Below are positions 34,532 through 44,366 of a stretch of 64,000 nucleotides of DNA, in pieces. Location: contig PHAG01000003.1 of assembly GCA_002841625.1 (NCBI GenBank), positions 1-64,000 on the forward strand. The letters run 5' to 3'. The position numbers were made by a program, and so were the translations under genes. The stretch is from Firmicutes bacterium HGW-Firmicutes-1 (GTDB taxonomy: Bacteria > Bacillota > Clostridia > Lachnospirales > Vallitaleaceae). The notes below the pieces were generated by a model that was given only the letters and a program-made list of their open reading frames with translations, had not been told where the DNA came from and searched no databases. The first letter of the stretch is position 1; each line of letters starts with the position of its first letter.

Positions 34532-35501
34532 CTGGCAAAGCTCCTCCTAATGCTTTCGGATTAATTTCAAATAAAACTTTGAAAAATCCTTCCAGCATAT
34601 CTTTTGCTTCTTTTCCTTCAAAATATACAATGCTAGAATTGGGTATAGCATTTGTTGCAATGGTCTTATTTCCTAAAATACCATGTGTTTCAATGAGTGC
34701 TCCCGCTTTTTCCGGATTATCATTTACCCAGTTAACTGACTCAGAATATTTGCTCAAAAAGTCATTTAATTTATTCTTGTTATTTTTTGCAAATTCTTTA
34801 TTCACAATTAAACAGCCCATTGTGAGCTGGCTACCATTTTCTAGAGCTTCCCATTCCTTTGTTAAGTCAAGCGCAATCTTAACCTTACTATTTTTCATGG
34901 TTGCTGTCGTTACGTAGGGCTGAGGCAAAAGAGCAATTTCTACATCCCCAGAGGCAACTGCTGTAGCTAGTTCTTCATGTGATAATGAATAATCAATCTC
35001 TAAATCACTATTAGGATCAATTCCATTGTTTTGTAACAGATAAGAAAACACATACTCTACAACCGTACCTTTACCACTCACTGAAATTTTCTTTCCTTTT
35101 AAATCTTTCATATCATGAATCGTGCCTGATGAATCAACTAAGTATAGCACCCCTAGTGTATTAACCGCAATTAATTCAATTTCACCCTGGGTTTTATTGT
35201 AAATTACAGCAGCTAGATTTGTAGGTAGCGCAGCAATATCCACCTCATGATTTAAGATCTTTCCAACCAATTCATCTGGTGAACCATACGCACTAAATGT
35301 ATAATTTGGATCAGTAACTGCATCCTCATCCTCCATTAGCTTAGACATACCCATACCAGTTGGTCCTTTTAATACCGCTATACGAATAGGTATGTTCTCA
35401 TTTGCATTAATTGCATCAACATCTCCCTTAGATGTACACGCTGACAAGCTTAAAACTAACACGATTACTAATATCGCCGAAACAATTCTTTTTATGTACA
35501 T
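34506..35501 (-). CDS. NMT1/SsuA-type ABC substrate-binding lipoprotein
   Basis: 331-residue lipoprotein: signal peptide with lipobox LSAC, then a periplasmic-binding-protein type 2 fold of the NMT1/THI5-SsuA group (KILNHEVDIAALPTNLAAV, DLKGKKISVSGKGTVVEY). It differs from the sulfur-operon SBP in having MGMSKLMEDEDA near the N-terminus, a feature I associate with uncharacterised clostridial importers. The ligand is unknown; thiamine-pyrimidine precursors, sulfonates or nitrate-like anions are family possibilities. AGGAGG precedes the ATG. Confidence 0.88.
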   Translation of the reverse strand: MYIKRIVSAILVIVLVLSLSACTSKGDVDAINANENIPIRIAVLKGPTGMGMSKLMEDEDAVTDPNYTFSAYGSPDELVGKILNHEVDIAALPTNLAAVIYNKTQGEIELIAVNTLGVLYLVDSSGTIHDMKDLKGKKISVSGKGTVVEYVFSYLLQNNGIDPNSDLEIDYSLSHEELATAVASGDVEIALLPQPYVTTATMKNSKVKIALDLTKEWEALENGSQLTMGCLIVNKEFAKNNKNKLNDFLSKYSESVNWVNDNPEKAGALIETHGILGNKTIATNAIPNSSIVYFEGKEAKDMLEGFFKVLFEINPKALGGALPDDEFYYQK

Positions 35502-35523
35502 TTCATCCTCCTATGTGTTTTAT

Positions 35524-35723
35524 GGGACAGGCACTTCTACCTTATGCGCTTATGATGGTGCTTAGGGGACAGGCACCTTTGTCTCAATGAGTTATAATTT
35601 CTTATGCTTACAATATAGAACTTACGGGACAGTACGGACTAAGAGAACAAATACGTTATCTACTCGAGAAAAGACTTACGGGACAGGCACTTCTACCTCA
35701 ACGAGTTAAAAGTGCCTGTCCCC
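35524..35723. repeat. Cluster of GGGACAGGCAC repeat motifs (REP-like)
   Basis: Motif copies at 35524-35534, 35565-35576 and 35680-35690 in direct orientation, plus a decayed GGGACAGTAC at 35636. The inverted partner GTGCCTGTCCCC lies at 35712-35723, so the last two can form a hairpin. It fills the gap between the TPM gene stop and the binding-protein start. Similar palindromes are spread through many Firmicute genomes and resemble REP sequences mobilised by Y1 (RAYT) transposases; none is encoded in this window. Confidence 0.8.
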
Positions 35724-35746
35724 TTGTCCTTTCCCCTTGTCCTTAT

Positions 35747-36505
35747 TTAAAACCCTCGTGAGCTTCCGCCTCCGCCTCCGCTTCCGCCGCCACCTGAGCG
35801 ACCTGAACCACCGCCGCCGCCACGTCCAATACCTCTGAGTATCATAAAGGTTACCATTCCTCCAGTAAATCTAAAATCAAGAATAATCAAACCAATTACA
35901 AGTATTGCACCAAAAAAAATGACAATTGGATTTGCTTTCTCATTAGAAGATGTACTATAATCGCCTTCTATAGGGGAATCGTTGCCATATTCTAGGTAGA
36001 CTTCATTTATAATTGCATTATATCCTTCAGTTATCCCTTTGCTATAATTATCTTCCTTGAAATAAGGAATCATAAACTGATCTTGGATTCTACCTGTTTT
36101 TCCATCAGGTAAAGCTCCTTCTAAGCCATATCCAACCTCTATACGAGAATTTCTTCCCCCAAGATCAAGGAGAATTAAGACGCCATTGTTTTTTTTGGCA
36201 TTCCCTATTCCCCATTCTCTAAGCAAACCTAAAGAATACTCTTCTAATGCCTGATCTTTTATTTCATTAACAGTTACAACAACAACCTGGGCTTGAGTAG
36301 CTTTTTCTAGTGCTTCACCCATTGAGTTGATATAGCTTTCTGTTTCATCATCTAGTACATTTGCATAATCATTCACATAAAACTCATCAGTAGGTGAAGG
36401 ATATACCTTTGCCTGTACTATAGTAGATAAGAAAACGATTGAAATACATGTTATAGAAAAAATTTTATGAATTCTATTTAATCTAATCTTTATCAAACTC
36501 ACCAC
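35747..36505 (-). CDS. TPM domain protein with Gly/Ser-rich tail
   Basis: About 252 residues: signal peptide or anchor (about 12-32), TPM domain (about 38-160, VNDYANVLDDETESYINSMG and VLILLDLGGRNSRIEVGYGLEG), a transmembrane segment (about 192-212), and a tail made almost only of Gly, Ser and Arg. Same layout as YgcG-type proteins, usually paired with LemA as here. The start is uncertain: GTG 36505 lies inside the last codons of lemA (23-bp overlap), and a TTG at 36496 is an alternative. Function poorly known, membrane-associated. Confidence 0.85.
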   Translation of the reverse strand: MVSLIKIRLNRIHKIFSITCISIVFLSTIVQAKVYPSPTDEFYVNDYANVLDDETESYINSMGEALEKATQAQVVVVTVNEIKDQALEEYSLGLLREWGIGNAKKNNGVLILLDLGGRNSRIEVGYGLEGALPDGKTGRIQDQFMIPYFKEDNYSKGITEGYNAIINEVYLEYGNDSPIEGDYSTSSNEKANPIVIFFGAILVIGLIILDFRFTGGMVTFMILRGIGRGGGGGSGRSGGGGSGGGGGSSRGF

Positions 36506-37061
36506 CTACATCCACGTTTGTTCTCGCGTCTTCAGATGCTTCAAAATACTCAGCCTTGTCAAAACCTAACATCCCTGCATAAATAAGAGTTGGAAATCGT
36601 TTGATTTTTTTGTTAAAAGTCAATGCAACATTGTTATAATCCATTCTTGCTGTAGCTATTCTATTTTCTGTGCCCGCTAGTTCATCTTGAAGCTGAATAA
36701 AGTTTTGATTTGACTTCAAATCAGGATACGCTTCAGCAATAGCTAGTAATCTTCCAAGTGCTGAGTTAAGAGCTGCATCCCCTTCTGCTTGCTCAGCTAC
36801 AGTAGTTGCTCCAGCTAACTTAGCTCTTGCCTCTGCTACACCTAAAAATATCTCTTCTTCATGAGATGCGTACTTTTTCACTGTATCAACTAGGTTAGGA
36901 ATCAAATCATTTCTTCTTTGTAATTGATTGTCAATTTGACTAAAAGAAGCTTCAACCTCTTCGCCCAATGATACTAAATTATTATAACCACCAATAATGC
37001 TAAATATAAACAGAACGGCTACAACGCCTATCCCAATTAATACCTTCGTAGATGTTTTCAT
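36483..37061 (-). CDS. lemA: LemA family protein
   Basis: 192 residues. An N-terminal membrane helix (about 7-25) is followed by the four-helix LemA domain with YNNLVSLGEEVEASFSQID and the hallmark RRNDLIPNLVDTVKKYA, plus YPDLKSNQNFIQLQDELAGTE. Topology is a short N-terminus outside and a cytoplasmic helical domain. Molecular role unknown. First gene of a lemA-TPM operon, with GGAGG before the ATG. Confidence 0.93.
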   Translation of the reverse strand: MKTSTKVLIGIGVVAVLFIFSIIGGYNNLVSLGEEVEASFSQIDNQLQRRNDLIPNLVDTVKKYASHEEEIFLGVAEARAKLAGATTVAEQAEGDAALNSALGRLLAIAEAYPDLKSNQNFIQLQDELAGTENRIATARMDYNNVALTFNKKIKRFPTLIYAGMLGFDKAEYFEASEDARTNVDVGGEFDKD

Positions 37062-37168
37062 TCTATTACCTCCATTGTTTTAATATCAATCTTAAGTATA
37101 TATTAACGAACTAAAAAAATCAAGATTACTAACTCTTGATTTTTCAAAAATTCCTTATGAAAAAGAAA

Positions 37169-37247
37169 TGGCGCAAAGGGGACAGGCACTTTTAACTCAC
37201 AAAGTACAAAACAAAACAAGACAAAAGTGCCTGTCCCCTTTGCGCCA
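37169..37247. repeat. Perfect 25-bp palindromic GGGGACAGGCAC element
   Basis: The left arm 37169-37193 (TGGCGCAAAGGGGACAGGCA then CTTTT) is exactly complementary to 37223-37247, around an A-rich 29-nt loop. It is the same motif family as the cluster at 35524-35723. It sits directly against the csp terminator, so the terminator U-run lies in its right end. Confidence 0.88.
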
Positions 37248-37273
37248 AAAAATCCCCAACGTATGTTGGGGAT
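37247..37273 (-). terminator. csp terminator
   Basis: ATCCCCAAC (37252-37260) pairs with GTTGGGGAT (37265-37273) around GTAT. The minus-strand RNA continues with six U residues. Confidence 0.92.
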
Positions 37274-37290
37274 CTGTTAGCTTGTTAAAA

Positions 37291-37491
37291 TTATAATTTT
37301 GTAACGCTAGCTGCTTGAGGTCCTTTTGAACCTTCAACAACTTCAAATTCTACAGCGTCGCCTTCTTCTAAAGCTTTGAATCCATCTCCTTGAATTGCTG
37401 AGAAATGAACAAATACATCATTTTCTCCATCTACAGAAATAAAACCAAAACCTTTCTTAGCATCAAACCATTTTACAGTTCCCTGTTTCAT
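37291..37491 (-). CDS. Cold-shock domain RNA chaperone
   Basis: 66-residue CspA-family protein binding single-stranded RNA and DNA. RNP1 is KGFGFISV and RNP2 is VFVHFSAI, with the usual start [19 protein letters not shown] lies upstream of the ATG. The 277-bp region before it contains no other gene and probably holds a long leader, as is usual for csp genes; I could not fold a specific structure. Confidence 0.97.
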   Translation of the reverse strand: MKQGTVKWFDAKKGFGFISVDGENDVFVHFSAIQGDGFKALEEGDAVEFEVVEGSKGPQAASVTKL

Positions 37492-37768
37492 TTTCTTTCC
37501 TCCTAAAATTAACTAAAGATATTTTGTAGCAATTAATCCTAGGTCTCAACATGAAACTATAATATAAAGAATTGTTTAATAATCTTAGTATATTAAAAAC
37601 CCACATATTATGCTTTACTTGTTATAACCTTATAGACTGTTTAAAACAATCAACCTTTTTAGTTCCTTAGGCCAATCACCACTGGAAATATTGTAGCACA
37701 TTAACCATTCAAAGTCAACATATTTAAAATTTTTTATGCATATTTTACTAAAATACGAGTTATTTTGC

Positions 37769-39322
37769 TTAATGTTTAAAATGTCTCATTCCAGTAAATA
37801 CCATTGCAATTCCATGTTGATCACATAAATCTATAGACTCTTGATCTTTCATAGAACCACCTGGTTGGATAATACATGTAATTCCTGCCTTAGCCGCTTC
37901 CTCAACACAATCAGCAAAAGGGAAAAAGGCATCAGAAGCAAGAGAAGCACCTTTCAAAATTTCCGCTCCAAGAGCTTCCTTCGCATGATCAATTGCTTGT
38001 GTACATGCCCAAATACGATTTACTTGTCCAGGTCCTACACCAAGAGATTGTTTATTTTTACCTATCGCTATCCCATTGGACTTAGCATATTTCACTATTT
38101 TCCAAGTAAACATTAAGTCTTCCATTTCACTCGTTGTCGGTTCTCTTTTTGTAACAACCTTTAATTCTGTTTCATCAAAAAGTGCATTGTCTACTGTTTG
38201 AACCAATAGTCCACCACTTACCTTTTTTAAATCATATGCCGTATCTGGTTGTTTATTTTCAATGTTTTCAAGCTGTAATAGTCTAATGTTTTTCTTGCTT
38301 TTTAATATTGTCATTGCATCTTCGCTGAAGCTTGGAGCAACAACGATTTCAATAAATATTTTATTAATTTCTTCAGCTACTTTTGCATCTACCTCTCTAT
38401 TAGCAACTACAATACCACCAAATATTGATTTTGGATCAGAGGTGTAAGCTCTCATATATGCTTCGTAAATTGTATCCCCACTACCAACGCCACATGGATT
38501 GGCATGTTTACATGCAACAACAGTAGCTTCATCATATTCTTTTAGAAGCTCAAGTGCACCATTTGTGTCATTGATATTATTAAAGGAAAGTTCTTTTCCA
38601 TGAAGCTGTACAGCATTTGTTAAGAAACCTTTTGTATTACCAATTTCTTTATAGAAGGCAGCCTTTTGATGTGGATTTTCTCCATAACGCATTTCTTGAA
38701 CCTTTTCAAATGTCATGGTCATAATGTCTGGTAATACTTCTGCGCCTCTTTGCTGTCTCATATAGTTTGCAATAAGTGTATCATAATGAGATGTATGCTC
38801 GAAAACCTTTGAAGATAGATAAAAATTAGTCGCTTTACAAACCTTCCTATTTTCCTTGAGCTCTGTTAGCACTACGTCATAATCAGCTGGATCGATAATA
38901 ACTGAAACATCTTGATAATTCTTCGCAGCTGAACGAAGCATTGTTGGACCACCAATATCAATATTTTCAATAGCTTCGTCTAGGTGAACACCTTCTTTTA
39001 AAACAGTTTGCTTGAAAGGATATAGATTTACTACTACGATATCAATTGGAGTTACCCCTAAGCTTTCTATTTGTTTCATATGTTCTACATTGCTTCGCAT
39101 TGCTAATATACCTGCGTGAATGTGTGGATCAAGGGTTTTTACACGTCCATCAAGACATTCTGGAAAACCAGTAATGTCTGATATACCAATTACTTTAACC
39201 CCAGCCTTTTCTAGTGCTGAAGCAGTTCCTCCAGTTGAAATAATTTCTACTCCTAACCCCTCTAATTCTCTTGCAAATTCTACAATACCTGTTTTGTCTG
39301 ATACGCTAATCAAAGCTCTCAT
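37769..39322 (-). CDS. purH: Bifunctional AICAR transformylase / IMP cyclohydrolase
   Basis: Last two steps of purine synthesis: formylation of AICAR (ZMP) with 10-formyl-THF, then ring closure to IMP. 517 residues, normal length. The N-terminal MGS-like IMP cyclohydrolase part starts [17 protein letters not shown] and contains STGGTA. The transformylase part includes [22 protein letters not shown] and [21 protein letters not shown] precedes the ATG. It lies 150 bp behind pflB on the same strand with no clear terminator between, so the ZTP riboswitch may reach it. No other pur genes lie near. Confidence 0.97.
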   Translation of the reverse strand: MRALISVSDKTGIVEFARELEGLGVEIISTGGTASALEKAGVKVIGISDITGFPECLDGRVKTLDPHIHAGILAMRSNVEHMKQIESLGVTPIDIVVVNLYPFKQTVLKEGVHLDEAIENIDIGGPTMLRSAAKNYQDVSVIIDPADYDVVLTELKENRKVCKATNFYLSSKVFEHTSHYDTLIANYMRQQRGAEVLPDIMTMTFEKVQEMRYGENPHQKAAFYKEIGNTKGFLTNAVQLHGKELSFNNINDTNGALELLKEYDEATVVACKHANPCGVGSGDTIYEAYMRAYTSDPKSIFGGIVVANREVDAKVAEEINKIFIEIVVAPSFSEDAMTILKSKKNIRLLQLENIENKQPDTAYDLKKVSGGLLVQTVDNALFDETELKVVTKREPTTSEMEDLMFTWKIVKYAKSNGIAIGKNKQSLGVGPGQVNRIWACTQAIDHAKEALGAEILKGASLASDAFFPFADCVEEAAKAGITCIIQPGGSMKDQESIDLCDQHGIAMVFTGMRHFKH

Positions 39323-39472
39323 TTTTGTTACTCCTCCTTAGTTTTATTTGGTGGCATAAAAATTTATTTTTACTAGTAGTTATATACACTAGTTTGTTAA
39401 TCGTGGTAGGATCATTTAATGGTTCCATACGGTTTCCAAGTCAATGTTACAAAACCTCCGCATTCCATTCGG

Positions 39473-41704
39473 TTAAATCTTTTCATGAAATGTTCTAGAA
39501 ATAACCTCAAGCTGTTGCTTTTTACTCAATTTAATAAAGTTTACCGCATATCCTGATACTCTAATTGTTAGGGTCGGATAGTTTTCCGGATGTTCCATTG
39601 CATCGATTAGAGTCTCTTTATTTAATACGTTTACATTAAGATGATGGGCTTTTTTATAAAAATAGCCATCCAGTATACTTGCTAGATTCACCTTTCTATC
39701 TTCTTCGGTTTTCCCCAAAGTTTTTGGCTGTATCGTAAAGGTACATGAGATTCCATCTCTACATGCATCAAAGGGAATTTTAGCTACTGATTCAAGAGAT
39801 GCCAATGCTCCCATTTCATCTCTATTGTGCATAGGGTTTGCACCTGGTGCATATGCATCACCTGCTTTTCGACCATCTGGTGTTGCACCTGTCTTTTTAC
39901 CATATACAACATTAGAAGTTATGGTTAATATAGAAAGTGTGTGAGTTGCATCACGATAAGTAGGATACTTTCGCAATTCATTGATGAAGTCAGTCGTTAA
40001 ATCTACAGAAATATCATCCACTCGGTTATCATTATTACCAAACTTAGGGAAATCGCCTATCACTTCAAAATCAACAATTAATCCCTGATCATTTTTAATA
40101 GGTTTTACCTTTGCATATTTAATAGCACTTAAAGAGTCTGCCATTACTGACAACCCAGCCATTCCAAAAGCCATAAATCTTTCTACTTCCGTATTGTGAA
40201 GTGCCATTTGAATTTTTTCATAGGCATATTTATCGTGCATGTAATGAATTACATTCATCGTATTTACATAAAGCTTACATAACCAGCTTTGATATTCCTT
40301 AAACCTAACCATGACTTCCTCGAAGTCTAAGTAATCATCACCTACTGGCGACATTTGTGGACCAACCTTCATGCCACTTGTTTCATCAGTTCCGCCGTTT
40401 AGAGCAAGCAAAAACACCTTAGGAAGATTACATCTTGCTCCAAAAAATTGCATTTGTTCCCCTAACTTCATTGCAGATACACAACAAGCTATTCCGTAAT
40501 CATCTCCGTAACTCTCCCTCATAATGTCATCATTTTCATACTGAATAGAATCAGTATCCATTGACACCTTAGCACAATATCTCTTGAAGGCTTCAGGTAA
40601 TTCATTTGACCATAGTACAGTCATATTTGGTTCTGGTGAAGGATTAATGGTATATAATGTGTTTAAAAATCTATAAGAGCTCTTGCTAACAAGCGTTCTT
40701 CCCTCAATACTCATTCCTCCAATTGCTTCTGTTACCCAAGTAGGATCTCCAGCAAAAAGTTCATTATAATCAGCGGTTCGCAGTTGTCTAGCCATCCTTA
40801 ATTTAATCACTAAGTCATCTATTAATTCTTGTGCATTGCTTTCCGTTAGGACACCATTTTTTATATCTCTTTCAATATAAATATCAAAAAAGGTACTGAC
40901 TCTTCCAAGTGACATTGCAGCACCATTTTGTTCCTTAATCGCTGCAAGATATCCATAATATGTCCATTGTATCGCTTCTTTAGCACTTGTTGCTGGTTGT
41001 GAAATATCATGCCCATACATCTTCGCCATATCTTTTAATTTATCTAAAAAATCTATTTGACGGTACAATTCTTCCATAAGTCGTATATTTTCTTCTGACA
41101 TCGGAAGATTTCCGAGTATTACTTTATCATTCTCTTTATTCATAATTAACGTGTCTACACCATATAATGCGATTCTTCTATAATCTCCAATGATTCTTCC
41201 TCTTCCATACGCATCAGGTAGTCCAGTAATAATACCATTCTTTCTTACTGCTCGCATTTCTTTTGTATATACTCTAAAAACACCATCATTGTGCGTAGTT
41301 TTATAAGCAAATTCCTGTTCGACTTTATCATCTAGCTCATATCCATATTCTTGGCAGGCAATTCTTGTCATCTTAATTCCACCAAAGGGATTAATTGCTC
41401 GCTTTAATGGCTTATCTGTTTGTAGGCCTACAATAATTTCTTTGTCTTTGTCAAGATAACCAGGTTCAAAGGTTAATAACGAAGATACTGTTTTGGTATC
41501 AATTTCTAAAACACCGTTTTTTGAAGCTTCTTCTTTTAGAAGCTCATCAAGTTTTGCAAGTACCTCTTTTGTTCTTACTGTTGCCCCTTCTAAAAAGCTT
41601 TCGTCACCTACGTACGGGGTAACATTTTTTAATATAAAATCCTTTACATCGATGGTACTTGTCCAAGCACCTTCCTTAAATTCTTGCCATGCTGTATGTT
41701 TCAT
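39473..41704 (-). CDS. pflB: Pyruvate formate-lyase (formate C-acetyltransferase)
   Basis: Glycyl-radical enzyme converting pyruvate and CoA to acetyl-CoA and formate. 743 residues. The adjacent active-site cysteines lie in [11 protein letters not shown]. The glycyl-radical site is RVSGYAVNF near the C-terminus. No activating enzyme (pflA) is next to it, so it must be elsewhere. A ZTP riboswitch lies directly upstream; this RNA class was originally named the pfl motif from its association with such genes. The arrangement implies that PFL serves to make formate for one-carbon and purine synthesis. Confidence 0.97.
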   Translation of the reverse strand: MKHTAWQEFKEGAWTSTIDVKDFILKNVTPYVGDESFLEGATVRTKEVLAKLDELLKEEASKNGVLEIDTKTVSSLLTFEPGYLDKDKEIIVGLQTDKPLKRAINPFGGIKMTRIACQEYGYELDDKVEQEFAYKTTHNDGVFRVYTKEMRAVRKNGIITGLPDAYGRGRIIGDYRRIALYGVDTLIMNKENDKVILGNLPMSEENIRLMEELYRQIDFLDKLKDMAKMYGHDISQPATSAKEAIQWTYYGYLAAIKEQNGAAMSLGRVSTFFDIYIERDIKNGVLTESNAQELIDDLVIKLRMARQLRTADYNELFAGDPTWVTEAIGGMSIEGRTLVSKSSYRFLNTLYTINPSPEPNMTVLWSNELPEAFKRYCAKVSMDTDSIQYENDDIMRESYGDDYGIACCVSAMKLGEQMQFFGARCNLPKVFLLALNGGTDETSGMKVGPQMSPVGDDYLDFEEVMVRFKEYQSWLCKLYVNTMNVIHYMHDKYAYEKIQMALHNTEVERFMAFGMAGLSVMADSLSAIKYAKVKPIKNDQGLIVDFEVIGDFPKFGNNDNRVDDISVDLTTDFINELRKYPTYRDATHTLSILTITSNVVYGKKTGATPDGRKAGDAYAPGANPMHNRDEMGALASLESVAKIPFDACRDGISCTFTIQPKTLGKTEEDRKVNLASILDGYFYKKAHHLNVNVLNKETLIDAMEHPENYPTLTIRVSGYAVNFIKLSKKQQLEVISRTFHEKI

Positions 41705-41740
41705 ATGCCTTCACTCCTTTTCTAAAATCAGAAATGAAAA

Positions 41741-41848
41741 GACCGCCTGGGAAAAAGATGTGTAGACGATCTTTTGCCCAGGCGGTCGGCATTTAAAAAT
41801 CTGTACTCCCTGTGGGTACTCCCACTTTCCGCCAGTCATACAGATGAT
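41741..41848 (-). ncRNA. ZTP/ZMP (pfl) riboswitch with terminator, upstream of pflB
   Basis: On the minus strand the aptamer has P1 CTGTA/TACAG, then ACTGGCGGAAAGTGGGAG, P2 GTGGG/CCCAC and CAGGGAGT. The hallmark 3' segment CCGCCTGGGCA follows (rc of 41775-41785). That segment is also the 5' arm of a perfect 11-bp terminator stem (41777-41787 with 41741-41751) followed by UUUU. Ligand binding should protect it and allow pflB expression. This is the expected ON switch for ZMP/ZTP, the signal of folate one-carbon shortage. Confidence 0.94.
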
Positions 41849-41867
41849 ATTTATTTGTTATGCTATA

Positions 41868-41896
41868 ATATTACACTATGCACCACCTATTTTCAA
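41868..41896 (-). promoter_or_regulatory. Putative pflB promoter
   Basis: Minus-strand -35 TTGAAA (41891-41896), 17-bp spacer and -10 TAATAT (41868-41873), with a start near 41861, shortly before the riboswitch. The -10 is imperfect and an overlapping TATTAT offers an alternative. Confidence 0.5.
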
Positions 41897-41972
41897 GCTA
41901 TTTATTTAACAAAAAGTTGTCGATAAATAGCTTGTAATTGGTACAAAGTCACCATGGTTGGCCTTAAAAGCA

Positions 41973-44333
41973 TTATTTCATAATATGAACCTCTCCATGT
42001 CCACCGTCAACAATAACTCTATCTCCTGTCTTTAGTCTAGTGGTAGCATTACCGCAACCCACTACAGCTGGAATTCCAAGCTCTCTGGCTACAATAGCGG
42101 CATGGGATAGGGGCGCTCCAATATCTGTAATGATTGCAGCAGCTTTAGGGAATAACGGTGTCCATCCAATATTCGTCGTTGTTGCTACTAATATTTCACC
42201 TGGTTGAAGGTTATCTCCCTCTTCACAATTTGCTAAAATACGCACAATTCCCTCTACTTTACCCGCTGCACCTGGATATCCTGTAAGAAGTTGTGAATCA
42301 GGTGTACTTACAATCGGCATCTGTGCATCATAATAATCTGTTCTTCTATCGGGATCCTTTGCCCATTCAACCGGATTGAATCGCCCTCGAATAATAGATG
42401 GTAACACTGGCAATGCTCGATATTTTTCATAATTTTCTTTTCTAACAGGGATATACTTTACTTTTGAAATCTTTCCCAAAAGAAGTTCTTCCACTTCATC
42501 AATATAGAGGAAAAATATATCATCACCAATACCTGTAAGCTCACCTGCTCTAAGTGCAAAAGCACGTACTACCCGAAATATTCTTACAAACTCCGAACGT
42601 CCTTCCTCTCTGAGCCTTGCACCATCTGCTGCTTTTTCTATTTTTTTCTCAAGCCATTTTATTTTATTAGGATATCGATCCTCAAATCTTATCTTAGCAG
42701 CTTCATATTGCTTATACTGTTTATTTAAAAGCCCCTCCACATCCATATTCGACCTTTTAGATTCCTCAAGCTGTTTTCCAAGCCAATCGCTATCTTCCAA
42801 TGGATCGGGTATTGACATCTCATACTCATGGGCTCCACGATGTCCATATTTCCTCAAGTATTCCTCTCTGCTCATTTCTCCTTTAATGACCTTGGAAATT
42901 CCTATAACCGGCCCAAGGCTTGCTAGTTCAGATCCTCCCCTGAGATTAGATAGTATGGTATTAGCGTCTTCTGATCCAACTAATTCTGTAAGCTTTTTAT
43001 CCAACGCAGTAATATTTGTCATTTTAATAGCGGATGCACCTGCATTCAACCATGCTTTTAAGAAAGAGGGCTGTAGTTCTTCCTCCCATAAGGACAGTAG
43101 TTCTTCCTTTGTATTTACTTTTTGAATACCTTCCCTTATTTTGTTGCATCGTTCAGGTGTTTCCTGAAGGAATTTGGACAAATTTTTAGAAGCCTCAAGT
43201 GTACTTTTTGTTGAACGCATTATGATTGGAAACATCACTTTCAGCACCTCTAAACGTGAAAATGGGCGAATCGGCATACTCATACCCTCGGGTAATTCTC
43301 CATACATATCACTGATTAGTTTTAAAGCACCGTTAGAATTTTTGCCGAGTACAGACGTTATCATTGATACCCTTCTACTAATATTCATATATGGTCTACC
43401 ACAGATATTTCCAGAAAATATATAATATCCCGGAATAAAATTCAATGCCTCATCCAGTTGTCTTCCTATACTCCAAGTAAATGGAGTATAAACATCCGGT
43501 ATTGCCTCCGCCACATTTGTATTAATCCATAGTTCATCTCCCATAAAAGAATAATTCATTTCATAGTTGTCTAAATTACCCCCTGTCAATGTGGTTATCG
43601 GTCTCGCTTGTAGTAAATATAATTTTCCCTTTGCAACAGTCCACTCAATATCCTGAGGTCTATTTAGTTCTTTCTCAAGTCTGGAAGCTAATTTATATAA
43701 ATTTGATCCATATTTCTTAAGTTCTTCTGGTCCGTCATATTTTCCTTTGGGTCTTATCAATTTAAAGTCATAGGGATTGGCTTCCCCTGATACCAGCTGT
43801 TCTCCCAAGCCATGAACATAATTACCTATCATGCTCGTATAACTGCCTGTTATAGGATCGGTAGTAAATAAAACTCCTGATATTTCTGATTGTACCATCA
43901 ATTGGATCACCACCGCCATCTGTTGCGATTGCTCCACACCTTGAACAGTACTATATGCTTTTACTCGCTTTGACTCTCTCGATTTGAATACTGTGTATAT
44001 CGCTCTCTTTATATCTTCATCCGACTTTACATTAAGAACCGTTTCAAATTCCCCTGCAAAAGAAGCTTGCGCTGAGTCTTCACTTAAGGCAGATGACCTT
44101 ACTGCAAACTCTGCCTCCTCATTGTTCTTTCTCATATCCTTCAAATAAATTATGATTTCATCCCAAACGTCACTTCTTAACTCCTCCATATGAAAAGCTT
44201 CCGGTAGAATTATAAAACCATCTGGAACAGGATATCCATCTTGATACATTCTAGCCAACATACCGCCTTTTCCACCAGCAAATACTCTAAGTTCAGGAGT
44301 CAAATCATGAAAGCTCTTTACCATATTAGTCAT
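41973..44333 (-). CDS. PEP-synthase-like phosphotransferase (rifamycin phosphotransferase-like)
   Basis: 786 residues. N-terminal PPDK/PEP-synthase ATP-grasp domain (about 1-290): AGGKGGMLARM, EFAVRSSALSEDSAQASFAG, SGVLFTTDPITG and IEWTVAKGKLYLLQARPI. The middle part (about 300-680) is helical and unlike PEP synthase. The C-terminal swivelling domain has the phosphohistidine in GAPLSHAAIVARELGIPAVVG. The PEP-binding barrel of true PEP synthase is absent. This order, ATP-grasp, substrate domain, swivelling His domain, is that of rifamycin phosphotransferase (about 870 residues), so antibiotic inactivation is plausible. The substrate cannot be read from sequence. It follows a TetR gene by 33 bp. 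Confidence 0.82.
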   Translation of the reverse strand: MTNMVKSFHDLTPELRVFAGGKGGMLARMYQDGYPVPDGFIILPEAFHMEELRSDVWDEIIIYLKDMRKNNEEAEFAVRSSALSEDSAQASFAGEFETVLNVKSDEDIKRAIYTVFKSRESKRVKAYSTVQGVEQSQQMAVVIQLMVQSEISGVLFTTDPITGSYTSMIGNYVHGLGEQLVSGEANPYDFKLIRPKGKYDGPEELKKYGSNLYKLASRLEKELNRPQDIEWTVAKGKLYLLQARPITTLTGGNLDNYEMNYSFMGDELWINTNVAEAIPDVYTPFTWSIGRQLDEALNFIPGYYIFSGNICGRPYMNISRRVSMITSVLGKNSNGALKLISDMYGELPEGMSMPIRPFSRLEVLKVMFPIIMRSTKSTLEASKNLSKFLQETPERCNKIREGIQKVNTKEELLSLWEEELQPSFLKAWLNAGASAIKMTNITALDKKLTELVGSEDANTILSNLRGGSELASLGPVIGISKVIKGEMSREEYLRKYGHRGAHEYEMSIPDPLEDSDWLGKQLEESKRSNMDVEGLLNKQYKQYEAAKIRFEDRYPNKIKWLEKKIEKAADGARLREEGRSEFVRIFRVVRAFALRAGELTGIGDDIFFLYIDEVEELLLGKISKVKYIPVRKENYEKYRALPVLPSIIRGRFNPVEWAKDPDRRTDYYDAQMPIVSTPDSQLLTGYPGAAGKVEGIVRILANCEEGDNLQPGEILVATTTNIGWTPLFPKAAAIITDIGAPLSHAAIVARELGIPAVVGCGNATTRLKTGDRVIVDGGHGEVHIMK

Positions 44334-44366
44334 AAAACCATCTCCTTACTTATATTTTATAGATCA

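Noticed and set aside
41973-44333. Ordinary phosphoenolpyruvate synthase
   Set aside because: The C-terminal PEP-binding barrel is absent and the swivelling His domain is at the C-terminus, which fits the rifamycin-phosphotransferase order instead.
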